Shown here: piece by piece, positions 53,486-62,695 of the stretch
Position numbering within the stretch: the first letter of the stretch is position 1
Layout: each line of letters opens with the position of its first letter
DNA from: CAYNWT01 sp964450955
GTDB taxonomy: Bacteria > Planctomycetota > Planctomycetia > Planctomycetales > Planctomycetaceae
Length of the DNA stretch: 64,000 nt
Direction of reading: 5' to 3'
NCBI GenBank assembly: GCA_964450955.1
Contig: CAYVFI010000011.1
Coordinates: 62,001 to 126,000, forward strand
Notes under the pieces: model-generated
The model's input: only the letters and a program-made list of their open reading frames with translations
Databases searched by the model: none
What the model was told of the DNA's origin: nothing
Made by a program: the position numbers and the translations under genes

Positions 53486-55033
53486 CTAATCCATGTTTGG
53501 CCTGGCGGCTTTCCAACCCAGCTTAAGTTGCGCGGCGAGATCACTGATCAGGGCCCTGTGCTGTTCGGCGCCGCTGATGTTTTGGTTCTCATCAGGATCA
53601 ACTTTGTGGTCGTACAGTTCTGTCGCCTTGACTTCGCCCGCAATGCCTTTGATGTGGTCCCACGTTCGCCATTCGACGTAGTGGTAGCGGTCAGTCACCA
53701 TCGACAGCCCCATGTAGCGGCCTTTGTCCGGAGTAATCCGGGGGGCTCGGTGAAATTGACTAAACACGGCCGACTTCCACTGACGCGCGGGCTTTGACAT
53801 GAGGGGCTTCATACTGGTGCCTTCCATGTCGGTCGGGATCGGCAGTCCCGCGACATCGCACAGCGTTGGATAAAGATCGACCAATTCAACCAGCGATTCG
53901 GTTTTCGATCCGGCCGCCGGGTGATTCGGGATGCGAATCATCAGCGGTACCTGGACATCAATGTTGTAATTCGACTGCTTGCACCAACTGTTGTGTTCTC
54001 CCAACTTCCATCCATGATCGCCCCACAGAACGACAATCGTATTGTCCGCCAGGTCCATCTGCTTTAACCCAGCCATTAACCTGCCAAAACAGGCGTCAAC
54101 AAAACTGACCGAAGCAAAATAACCATGCCGTAATCGCCGAGCGGTGGGTTCGTCGAAAGTGAACTCCGAGGGATGCTTTACGAACTCAAGGTCATAGCAG
54201 GCTCGCAGTTCGTACATCGAATTCATCGCCATGACGGGTGAGCCCTTAGGCAGATACGGGTTGTCGGCGAGTGAAAGTTTGTCGCGGTCGTACAGGTCCC
54301 AGTACTTCTTCGGTGCCACAAACGGAAGATGTGGGCGGTAGTAACCCAGAGCCAGAAAGAACGGTTCGTCTCGCTTTTTCAGCTCTCGCATCTTTTCGAT
54401 GGCAAGATCCGTTTGGGCTCCGTCGTAGAACTGATTGTCAGGGCCGTCGAACGATTCCGTGGCAACTCCGTACGCCCAGCCGTCTGCGTACTTATTCGGG
54501 TTAGCCGCAAGCCGCCGTTGACGAACCTCCGCAAGCTCCCGGTTCAGTCCATCGTCGTGATAGAACGATTCAGGTTCACGATCAATCAGTTCCGGCGTCA
54601 TGTATTTCGCTGGTCGCAGATCGGGTTCGTCGAATGAAACTCGATCTGGCATGTGATTGTGGAAGATCTTGCCCATCGACACCGTATGGTATCCGTGCTT
54701 CTTGAAGTGCTGCGGAATCGTGACCACGTCCGGCATATTGATTCGAAACTTGCCTCGCAAATCCCAGACACGAGTCGAATCCGGACGCAGCCCGGTCATC
54801 ACGCTGGCTCGAGATGGAGCACACACCGCTGCCTGGCAATACGCTTTCAGGAACGTCGTTCCAGTCTCAGCGAAGGCGTCGAAGTGCGGCGTCTTGATTT
54901 CATCGTTGCCGTAGCAACCAATTTCCGGACGCAAGTCGTCAACAGAAACAAACAGAACATTCGGTCGGTCGCTTGCTTCAACATTCGCCCCCGCAAGCAG
55001 GGCAGTCAACATGAGTAAGCAGTTCAATCGCAT
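53486..55033 (-). CDS. Secreted sulfatase B (iduronate-2-sulfatase-like)
   Basis: 515 residues with a short signal peptide (CLLMLTALLAGANVEASD). RPNVLFVSVDDLRPEIGCYG, AVCAPSRASVMTGLRPDSTR (Cys71 as formylglycine precursor) and IVVLWGDHGWKLGEHNSWCK are diagnostic of the iduronate-2-sulfatase branch of the S1 family. Substrate cannot be read from sequence, though related planctomycetal enzymes act on algal or mucin-type sulfated glycans. It is co-directional with sulfatase A and probably in one transcript. Confidence 0.9.
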   Translation of the reverse strand: MRLNCLLMLTALLAGANVEASDRPNVLFVSVDDLRPEIGCYGNDEIKTPHFDAFAETGTTFLKAYCQAAVCAPSRASVMTGLRPDSTRVWDLRGKFRINMPDVVTIPQHFKKHGYHTVSMGKIFHNHMPDRVSFDEPDLRPAKYMTPELIDREPESFYHDDGLNRELAEVRQRRLAANPNKYADGWAYGVATESFDGPDNQFYDGAQTDLAIEKMRELKKRDEPFFLALGYYRPHLPFVAPKKYWDLYDRDKLSLADNPYLPKGSPVMAMNSMYELRACYDLEFVKHPSEFTFDEPTARRLRHGYFASVSFVDACFGRLMAGLKQMDLADNTIVVLWGDHGWKLGEHNSWCKQSNYNIDVQVPLMIRIPNHPAAGSKTESLVELVDLYPTLCDVAGLPIPTDMEGTSMKPLMSKPARQWKSAVFSQFHRAPRITPDKGRYMGLSMVTDRYHYVEWRTWDHIKGIAGEVKATELYDHKVDPDENQNISGAEQHRALISDLAAQLKLGWKAARPNMD

Positions 55034-55504
55034 CAGTTGTCTCCATTAAGTTGATCCAACTATAGACATACTTGTCGGAAATCGCGCACGTCACGCCCTA
55101 CGAATCATCGCGTCCGCCAAGTTCGCCAGGAAAGCAACGTCATGCGGCAACTGCACGACGGGTTCCGTTGACGCGATCAACAAAACCCAGATAGCTGCGA
55201 ACAAACAGTTTCGGTTGTCGAACTTAAGCCAGACTTTTTCTATGCGTGTCGCGCCATGCAAACACGCGGGGATTAAATGCGAACCAACGTCGAAAAGCCC
55301 CCGGCGTAGGCGTACGCTTGGGCAAAGGAGTCGACGCAGGTTGTCGCAGAGCATGCCTGGGCGGCGGAAACCGAACCCCACGCTCGCTTTCGTAAAAAAT
55401 CGGCTCACATGTTGCGGTGCAAAAAAGACGGCGACACCGGATCACGCTACCCACCGTGGCACAGGTGCCGGCGTGACGAACCGGTGGCCCCTCTGGCCAT
55501 TCTC
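55034..55504. other. Intergenic region between sulfatase B and ThuA protein
   Basis: About 470 bp. A minus-strand open frame (55091-55408) has a stretch KVWLKFDNRNCLFAAIWVLL but no recognised motif, so I leave it out. Near 55421-55500 a complex GC-rich fold followed by six T on the minus strand could be the terminator of the ThuA gene. Confidence 0.35.
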
Positions 55505-58054
55505 TTAGTCGTCAAACGAAACCGTCACCTTGTCGAGGACTGGTGCTGATCGGTTCGTGGTCGTGTCTTTCAGTCGGAGTTCAAACCGGAACCCATAGCC
55601 TTCCGGAAGCGATGACAAATCAAGCGACGCCGGCGTTCGGGCCACCTGCTTCGCAAAGCCTCTGACATAGTCATAACGTTCTTTAACCTGAGTCCACTCA
55701 GTCCACTCATCAACTTGCTTGTCGTTGTCTGTATCGACACCGACGCGAACACGAACATCCTCAACCCACGGCCCTGAACTCACAAAGTCCATTGGCTGCT
55801 GAGTCGCAAGGTAAAAGCGACCTTCGGCAAACATGATGTCCGGATCCGGATGCCCTTTGCCAACGTTGCCGCACCATTCGAACGGTTCATCAATATTGCC
55901 TGCTGTAAACCAGCCGACGCTCATCTGCTTCGAGTCTTTCGGGTCATAGTCGCAAAACAAGTAGTACTGCCCGCCGATCGAGATAGCCGCCCAATCACCG
56001 TACGCGTTTTGTTCCGGTTCGTGGACGTTGTATTCAGCAACATTGGTCTTGAACCGTTCCGGATGTTCCTTCACCCAATGCGGATGCTTGTACGTCGCCG
56101 TTTTCCCCGTCGCCGTGGTCCGTTCGTCAACAGGCGGCGCGACGGCTTTGAAGTTGCCAACCCCATCCGGACTGACCGCATGCGCCGCCAGCGGTGAATC
56201 CCACGCATGCGTCCGCGCGTTGATGGGGCTCCAGTCTTCGACAATCAGATGAAACTTCCCGTCCAAATCACGAATAATCGCGCAGTCGGAACCGTGCGAT
56301 GGGTCATCGTAAGCCATGCCTTTATCTTTACCTGGCACACCGTCAAACATGTCCGCATCAACGTAAACGTGAGGGTCCTGGTCGTTCGGAAAGTCGTAGT
56401 AGAAGTAGGCTTTGCCGTCAGCGAACTCCGCAGTTGTCATCCACTTACCTACCTTATTCGTGATCGAACCGTGGTGAACCCAGTTGACCATGTCAGTACT
56501 TTGCCACGCGTGGTAGCCACCCGCCCCCTTCTTTAGCCCGCCCGGCGCGTCGTACTGATTTGGCCACGGTGTGGTCTTGAGCGGCATGTCGAACCCGGCA
56601 AGCGTTGCATCCTTCGCTTCGAACGCAGCTTTCTTCCTTCCACCATAACGGCCAAACATCCAATAGTTGTTCGGGCCAAGCTGCAGCATCACCGGGGCAT
56701 CACCAAGATTCGACGGGCCAAGATTCTTAGTTGGCTCCCAATTCAGCCACTCCGGCGACTGACTGATAACAATCGACTTCGCCGAACGCTTCGAATCAAA
56801 CGACTTCATCGCACTGCTAAACGTCGCCTGCTTGCCCTTCGGTCGCGCCATTCCATTCTTAAACTGCAGACCGTCCTGCGATTTTGTGTTGTTCTTCCAG
56901 TCAGTCTCGCTGTCCACAACCCACATGTTAGCGGCGACATTCTTCGCCGAACGATCCTGAATCTCCGGCAATCGATAGGCCGACGTCTGTTCCATGGGCT
57001 TCTTTTTTGCGGGCGCGGCTTTCTTTTTTCGCTGCGGCTTCACAATGTTGTTGTGTGCCGGAATCTGGCTCTCAAATCCGGCATACGCTTCCGGCTTGAT
57101 ACCTCGCGCGTGCCACTGGTTGCCGAATGTATTTGGTTTGAACGGACCAACGATGCCGATATTCGCATCCGCCTTGATCGCGTCTTCCATGTTTAACGAC
57201 CAAAACATCCCGTTCACCAGCAAACGCCGATAGCCATCGTTGGTGATGTCTTCCGAAGTTCCATAGAGCGATGTAAACACACGCCCTTTGGTTGCCGATG
57301 CCGACTCGTAGGTCCGAGTCCACTCAGACGGCATTGGTGGCTGAGTCTTTGATGCCGGCGAATCCGGTTTCATCCCGTCCAGGGGTTGAGCCATCGTCAG
57401 CACTTCGCCGCTAATCGGCTTGCCCACGTAGCCGCCAGCCTGCACCCACACGTCTTTGACACCACGCAGAATCGGATGCGAATCCTTGCCCTCTACCACC
57501 GTAATCCGCGTACTTTGCTTGTGGTTCTTTCCGTAATGACCAACCCACGTCTGCCCCAACACCTGATGACCGAACCCATTCTCGTAGCCCTTCACCTGAC
57601 TTCGGAACGAATACTTCGCGTAAGTCTTACCCGCTTTGATTTGGAACCCGTGCGTTGCGGTTCGCATGCCGACAACTGGTCCTCCACGGTTTAAATACGC
57701 GTCCAGATGTTTCATCTGTTCGTCCGGCAGGTCCTGAAACCGCAGAAACACAACCGCGAGGTCCGCTGAACCCAAAGCTTCAAGCCCCGGAATATTCGAC
57801 GGCTTCCCCGCAACAATGTCCCCCGTTTTCGGATCGATATTAAACAGCACCGTGCACTTGAAGCCATGATGCTTCGCCATGATGCGAGCCAGCATCGGAA
57901 GTGATTCTTCGGACCGGTATTCGTGGTCGCCGGCAATGAAGACGATGTGCTTCCCCTGCCCCGGCCCACTGGTCCCTTCGTAAACCAGAGAGTCGGCGAC
58001 AGCTGTCGTCGCAAAACAACCAAGGGCCAGCAGACAAATGGTGAGTCGTTTCAT
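55505..58054 (-). CDS. Secreted ThuA-like + GH43-like propeller protein
   Basis: 849 residues with signal peptide (ICLLALGCFATTAVADS). The first 300 residues are a ThuA/glutamine-amidotransferase-like fold: IVFIAGDHEYRSEESLPMLA, ADLAVVFLRFQDLPDEQMKH, GGPVVGMRTATHGFQI and HPILRGVKDVWVQAGGYVG. After a Lys/Pro linker (about residue 345) comes a five-bladed-propeller region as in GH43/GH117-type glycosidases (VMLQLGPNNYWMFGRYGGRK, HGSDCAIIRDLDGKFHLIVE, ISIGGQYYLFCDYDPKDS, PDPDIMFAEGRFYLATQQ). The fusion probably acts on polysaccharide in the cell envelope, together with the flanking sulfatases. The catalytic residues are not certain. Confidence 0.8.
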   Translation of the reverse strand: MKRLTICLLALGCFATTAVADSLVYEGTSGPGQGKHIVFIAGDHEYRSEESLPMLARIMAKHHGFKCTVLFNIDPKTGDIVAGKPSNIPGLEALGSADLAVVFLRFQDLPDEQMKHLDAYLNRGGPVVGMRTATHGFQIKAGKTYAKYSFRSQVKGYENGFGHQVLGQTWVGHYGKNHKQSTRITVVEGKDSHPILRGVKDVWVQAGGYVGKPISGEVLTMAQPLDGMKPDSPASKTQPPMPSEWTRTYESASATKGRVFTSLYGTSEDITNDGYRRLLVNGMFWSLNMEDAIKADANIGIVGPFKPNTFGNQWHARGIKPEAYAGFESQIPAHNNIVKPQRKKKAAPAKKKPMEQTSAYRLPEIQDRSAKNVAANMWVVDSETDWKNNTKSQDGLQFKNGMARPKGKQATFSSAMKSFDSKRSAKSIVISQSPEWLNWEPTKNLGPSNLGDAPVMLQLGPNNYWMFGRYGGRKKAAFEAKDATLAGFDMPLKTTPWPNQYDAPGGLKKGAGGYHAWQSTDMVNWVHHGSITNKVGKWMTTAEFADGKAYFYYDFPNDQDPHVYVDADMFDGVPGKDKGMAYDDPSHGSDCAIIRDLDGKFHLIVEDWSPINARTHAWDSPLAAHAVSPDGVGNFKAVAPPVDERTTATGKTATYKHPHWVKEHPERFKTNVAEYNVHEPEQNAYGDWAAISIGGQYYLFCDYDPKDSKQMSVGWFTAGNIDEPFEWCGNVGKGHPDPDIMFAEGRFYLATQQPMDFVSSGPWVEDVRVRVGVDTDNDKQVDEWTEWTQVKERYDYVRGFAKQVARTPASLDLSSLPEGYGFRFELRLKDTTTNRSAPVLDKVTVSFDD

Positions 58055-58175
58055 TTTGGCGTCCTACAGGGCTGCAGCGCCCTTATCCGGGTTATGAATT
58101 CATTAATCCTGAGCCAACAAGTGCTCACATTTGTCGCGACCAGAACTCAAGCCCCGCCGCGCTGCGAACCTGCGA

Positions 58176-59579
58176 TTACCGCGCGCTTTCTCGCAGTGAT
58201 GAAAAGTTCTTCGCATCAGGTTTCGCGGGTAGCGTTGCCTGCCAGACTTTCAGTTTTTGGTTCAGATCTCTGACCACGTCACTATGTACATCTCGCAGGT
58301 CGGTCTTCTCATACGGGTCGCTTACGATGTCGTACAATTCGACATACGACGTGGCTTCGTCCGCCAGTAGTTTCCATTTCCCGTCAACGATGCAGTAATC
58401 AACCCAATGGAACTGCCCCGCCGCCCCCGGCTTGCCGCGGCGACCAGTCACTTTCCAAAACAGTGGCTTCGACCGACCAGAGGTTGACTGACCTTTCAGC
58501 GCCGCGACCTGGCTAATGCCATCGGGTTTGTACGAACCGGGCAGGTTCGCACCGGCGATTTCACAGAAGGTTGGCAGCAGATCAACCGCCGACAACATGC
58601 TTTGTGTGTCAGTCCTGTTCGCCGCAACCTTACCAGGCCAGCGCACGATGAACGGAACATTAATCCCACCCTCAAACAACGCAGCTTTATGGCCTTTCCG
58701 ACCACCCGTAACCCCCTTCGAAGCGGCCGTGTTGTAACCCGCTCCGGTGGCAGTGTCGTACATCAATTTAAGCTCTGCCCCTTCCCGCCCTCGCGCGGGG
58801 CCGTTGTCTGAGCTGAAGATGACCAGTGTGTTGTCTGTCAACTTCAGCCGATCCAATGCATCAAGAACCTGGCCGATACGATCGTCCGCGTGCGACAGAA
58901 CCGCGGCGTAAATTTCGTCGTGTTCAGAAAGTTTGGCGTCTTTAAAACGCCAGCGGTATTGCGGAATCACATGATGTGGAGTGTGCGGTTCGTGAACCCA
59001 CAAATTGATGAAGAACGGTTTATTTGCGTTCTTGCTGTCCTCAATGAAACGAACCGCATTGGTCGCGTCTTCATGAACCGGCATCTGTTCGCCCGAACAA
59101 TTAAACGCTCCATACGTATCGTAGCCGTAGACTCCGGGCGACGGTGAATCCGGAATCATGTCGTTGGCCAGGTGCCACTTCCCAAAATGGGCCGTTGCAT
59201 AACCCGCCGACTGCAACAATTTCGGCATCGTGACCACGTCCGTGCCCAGCCAGTCCGGCATGTTGCGCCTGGCATTGCTGGGCACCCAGGCAAAATGACC
59301 ATTGATGTTGTATCGCGCCGGAAAGTGGCCCGTCATCACCGCGGTCCGACTGGGAGAACACACGCCGCTGGCAACAGTAAACCGATGAAAGTCGGTTCCT
59401 TCCTTAGCCAGCCGATCAATGTTTGGCGTCTTCACGTACGGATGCCCATGGCAACTCAGATCACCCCAGCCCCAATCGTCGGCAAAAATGAAGACAATGT
59501 TCGGCTTCGCTTCCACCGCCCAACAAGCCGCGGGCAGCAAGACAATTAGAACGACAAGAAAACGCGAGGACAGTTTCAT
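58176..59579 (-). CDS. Secreted sulfatase C (arylsulfatase A-like)
   Basis: 467 residues from the ATG at 59579, signal peptide FLVVLIVLLPAACWA. KPNIVFIFADDWGWGDLSCH, GVCSPSRTAVMTGHFPARYN (Cys74, formylglycine site) and LVIFSSDNGPARGREGAEL are the family markers. It ends without a recognisable anchor. It lies 121 bp upstream of the ThuA-like gene in the same direction, so both are likely co-transcribed from the divergent region at 59580-59897. Confidence 0.9.
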   Translation of the reverse strand: MKLSSRFLVVLIVLLPAACWAVEAKPNIVFIFADDWGWGDLSCHGHPYVKTPNIDRLAKEGTDFHRFTVASGVCSPSRTAVMTGHFPARYNINGHFAWVPSNARRNMPDWLGTDVVTMPKLLQSAGYATAHFGKWHLANDMIPDSPSPGVYGYDTYGAFNCSGEQMPVHEDATNAVRFIEDSKNANKPFFINLWVHEPHTPHHVIPQYRWRFKDAKLSEHDEIYAAVLSHADDRIGQVLDALDRLKLTDNTLVIFSSDNGPARGREGAELKLMYDTATGAGYNTAASKGVTGGRKGHKAALFEGGINVPFIVRWPGKVAANRTDTQSMLSAVDLLPTFCEIAGANLPGSYKPDGISQVAALKGQSTSGRSKPLFWKVTGRRGKPGAAGQFHWVDYCIVDGKWKLLADEATSYVELYDIVSDPYEKTDLRDVHSDVVRDLNQKLKVWQATLPAKPDAKNFSSLRESAR

Positions 59580-59897
59580 TGGCAATGCAACTTCAGTGTG
59601 CGGGTCGATTCACAGAACCTGAAGTATAATGCAGCGCGGCCTGAAAGTAGCGCTCACCATGAATTGAACCAGCCAAAGTCGGCCGCATACACCACCTGTC
59701 AGCATCGCACCCTGACTCTGCGGACGATGTCGCCAAACCAACCGTGACAGTGCGGCATCGCGAATCCAACCCACGTTCAGAACCGCGTGTTCAGGCCCAA
59801 ATCAACATTCCTCCCAACCCAGCGCAACCCAATCACCCGCCGTTCTGTTCCGTTCTGTTCCGTTCCCCGCAAGTCACCACACGGTTATGCTCAACGC
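59580..59897. other. Divergent promoter region between sulfatases C and D
   Basis: About 318 bp between two divergent sulfatase genes. It contains two tandem copies of CGTTCTGTTC (59841-59860) plus a partial third. No regulator site could be named, but a shared control region for both directions is likely. Confidence 0.4.
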
Positions 59898-61358
59898 ATG
59901 CGATACAACCAATCATTAACTTACCTGGTCCTGGCACTCCATATCCCTCTTGTCGTTTCCGCCGCGAACCTGGCCGAACAAAAACAGCAACCAAACGTGT
60001 TGTTCGTCATCTCTGATGATCTGCGACCAGAACTTGGCTGTTACGGCAACAAGGTCATCAAAAGCCCCAACATCGATCGACTCGCCGCGCGAGGAATGGT
60101 GTTTCGTCGAGCGTACTGTCAGCAGGCGGTGTGTTCGCCGTCACGAACCAGCGTGATGACCGGGTGTCGGCCAGACACAACGAAGGTCTGGGATTTAAGA
60201 ACGCACTTCCGTAAAGCGATGCCGGATGTCGTGACGCTGCCACAGTGCTTCATTCAAAATGGCTACACCGCACGAGGGTTCGGGAAGGTCTACCACAGCA
60301 AGTTGGACGATCGCCCTTCATGGTCTGATGGAAAAACGCACGCCTTCTTTCGGCCTGCCCCGAAACATACGTTTGCCAGCTTCCGACCGCAGCACGACGA
60401 CATCCCACTTACCAAAACCGACCGCAGTGCAGCCTTCCGCAAGACAGACGATCCGCCCAACGGCGGCGGAGACGGCCGGGTCGCGGACCAGGCAATCGCC
60501 GCGCTGAAACAGCTGAAGACCGACGCCAAACCGTTTTTCCTTGCCGTCGGGTTTCGCAAGCCGCACCTGCCCTTCAATGTTCCAAAGGTTTACTGGAACA
60601 TGTACGAAGAAAACAAAATCCCCATCGCACCCAATCGGTTCCTCCCTAAGAACGCTCCGGACTTTGCCCTGGTCGAACAAAACGAACTCTGGAAATACAG
60701 CAAGGTACCCGACACAGCCAACCTGCCCGACGACTACGCACGCAAGCTAAAGCACGGCTACTACGCATCAGTATCATACATGGACGCTCAGCTGGGGCGC
60801 GTGCTGGACGAACTGGATCGGCTGAAGCTCACAGAAAATACAATCATTGTTCTATGGGGCGATCATGGCTGGAAGCTGGGCGAACACAACCGTTGGTGCA
60901 AGCACAGTAACTTCGAAGATGATACCCGATCGCCGTTAATCATTAGCGCCCCAGGCACGAAACACGCAGGAACGAAAACCGAAGCCCTGACTGAGTTCGT
61001 CGATATCTACCCGACACTGGTCGATTTGGCTGATTTAGAAACGCCATCGCATCTCGAAGGCAAAAGCCTTGTCCCCGTTCTCAATAACCCAACCGCTCCG
61101 CACCGATCTGCGGCGTTCAGCCAGTACCCGCGAACCGTGAATCGCCAACGACTGATGGGCTATTCAATGCGGACCGATCGCTACCGCTACACCCGCTGGC
61201 TGGACCGTTACGACCACTCAATAGTCATCGCCGAAGAACTTTATGACCACAACAGCGACCCACAGGAAAACGCAAATGTCGTCAACGAACCGCAACATCG
61301 CGCGACGGTCAAGAAGCTGGCCGCTGCGATGCATCAGTGGCTAACGCACGACAGGTAG
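59898..61358 (+). CDS. Secreted sulfatase D (iduronate-2-sulfatase-like)
   Basis: 486 residues from the ATG at 59898, with signal peptide SLTYLVLALHIPLVVSAANL. QPNVLFVISDDLRPELGCYG, AVCSPSRTSVMTGCRPDTTK (Cys79) and IIVLWGDHGWKLGEHNRWCK place it in the same branch as sulfatase B, with which it shares most of its length. The open frame upstream to 59787 lacks protein features. It may descend from a duplication with sulfatase B, now on the other strand. Confidence 0.9.
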   Translation: MRYNQSLTYLVLALHIPLVVSAANLAEQKQQPNVLFVISDDLRPELGCYGNKVIKSPNIDRLAARGMVFRRAYCQQAVCSPSRTSVMTGCRPDTTKVWDLRTHFRKAMPDVVTLPQCFIQNGYTARGFGKVYHSKLDDRPSWSDGKTHAFFRPAPKHTFASFRPQHDDIPLTKTDRSAAFRKTDDPPNGGGDGRVADQAIAALKQLKTDAKPFFLAVGFRKPHLPFNVPKVYWNMYEENKIPIAPNRFLPKNAPDFALVEQNELWKYSKVPDTANLPDDYARKLKHGYYASVSYMDAQLGRVLDELDRLKLTENTIIVLWGDHGWKLGEHNRWCKHSNFEDDTRSPLIISAPGTKHAGTKTEALTEFVDIYPTLVDLADLETPSHLEGKSLVPVLNNPTAPHRSAAFSQYPRTVNRQRLMGYSMRTDRYRYTRWLDRYDHSIVIAEELYDHNSDPQENANVVNEPQHRATVKKLAAAMHQWLTHDR

Positions 61359-61622
61359 CGAGTCAGCGTCCCCGGGCGATTGTGTCTTGTGAAATTGATA
61401 ACACTACGCCACAACTGGGCCGTAAAAAGCCTGCAATCAACAACCTTAAACGTCGGATATTACGCAGTAAACCGAATGCACGGAAGGCATTCTATTCACT
61501 CAGTCAAACGATCTTGCTGCAAAATACAGGTATGACAAATAGTGACGCCGCAGCAAGATTTGTTCGTACGTAAGTTGGTCTCAGACCGATGTATTTCCTG
61601 ACCAATCGGGGAAGGAAATAAC

Positions 61623-62483
61623 ATGAAAAAAGCGAAACTCCGACTATCGTTACTGACACTTTTAGCCTGCATGCACTCCACGTGTTCGGCGGACCTCATC
61701 CCAGTCAACGCGACGGGCCCGGATCGAAACGTAGAGCCGCTGCGAAGTATCGTCTTTAATGTCGATCGAGACGGAAGTGGCTTCGTGACCGAGACACTGA
61801 CGGCCAGTCAGACAACCAACCGGGTCGCGCAGAGTGCCGTCCTGCAGTCCATTACGACCACAACCGGAATCGTCCTGAACGATTTCTCAACGATTACTCC
61901 TACGGTCACAAACTCAAACTTCCCGCGCACCGGACGGAACATCGAAATTTTTACCCCGCGCACGGCGGTCAACGTTAGCGACCCAAGTTTCCTCGACGAA
62001 CTAGCCAACGTGCATTCCACCGGAGACCTACTGCAGTATCTCCGCGTCGATGGTTTCAACGGCCCTGATCCGATGTGGGACTTCACCTACGGTGGAGCAA
62101 CGTTTGACTCAAGCAATTACCTAATCGTAGAAGAGCGAAACGGTAACACGACGTTTGAAGTCGCCCCACTGGATGTCAACGGAGAGCTTATTCCAGACTC
62201 AAACACGCTGGCCTTTCGAGACGGGTCGTACGAATGGGACACTGGCTACCAAAATGTCCTGGACCCAATCGACAATCAGCAAACACAAGAGATCTCGGTT
62301 CTCAGCTTCGACCTGTTCGACACATCGACACCGATCGGAGGATTCCAAATCACGAACACCGGAAACGCAGACTTTAAGTTCTTCATCGGAACCGCGGCCC
62401 CGGAGCCATCGTCTCTTATCTTGCTGCTGACGGGTTCGATCACCGGCATTGGCTACCGACGCCGCAGAGAAAACAATTCGTAG
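61623..62483 (+). CDS. PEP-CTERM sorted extracellular protein
   Basis: 286 residues, start preceded by GGGGAAGGAA. Signal peptide about residues 1-23 (LSLLTLLACMHSTCSA); the body has no known domain but begins with an EF-hand-like VDRDGSGFVTET. The C-terminus APEPSSLILLLTGSITGIGY followed by RRRR is a full PEP-CTERM signal (PEP motif, membrane helix, basic end), which is recognised by an exosortase. No exosortase gene is in the window. It is probably a surface or matrix protein. Confidence 0.87.
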   Translation: MKKAKLRLSLLTLLACMHSTCSADLIPVNATGPDRNVEPLRSIVFNVDRDGSGFVTETLTASQTTNRVAQSAVLQSITTTTGIVLNDFSTITPTVTNSNFPRTGRNIEIFTPRTAVNVSDPSFLDELANVHSTGDLLQYLRVDGFNGPDPMWDFTYGGATFDSSNYLIVEERNGNTTFEVAPLDVNGELIPDSNTLAFRDGSYEWDTGYQNVLDPIDNQQTQEISVLSFDLFDTSTPIGGFQITNTGNADFKFFIGTAAPEPSSLILLLTGSITGIGYRRRRENNS

Positions 62484-62617
62484 TCCTCTTGCGGCGAATT
62501 GAAGTCGTCAGTCCTTTGGACAGATCGCCGCTCCTGCTACTCCCGGCAAGCAGATTCGACCTGCTTCCGCCAGGCCAACGAAATCGTGCTTAACGAAAAG
62601 CGTTCGATGCAAGTCGT

Positions 62618-62647
62618 GTTTGGTAAACGTCGGTTTGGTAAACGTCG
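62618..62647. repeat. Perfect 15-bp tandem duplication
   Basis: GTTTGGTAAACGTCG occurs twice in tandem between the convergent ends of the PEP-CTERM gene and sulfatase E. No function is apparent. Confidence 0.9.
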
Positions 62648-62695
62648 TCTACCAGACTCCGACCACGTTGTAGCGAGCAGCCCACATACTCCGAC

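Noticed and set aside
55091..55408. 105-residue minus-strand open frame upstream of sulfatase B
   Set aside because: No recognised motif and no start signal; it could be a gene remnant, but this cannot be supported.
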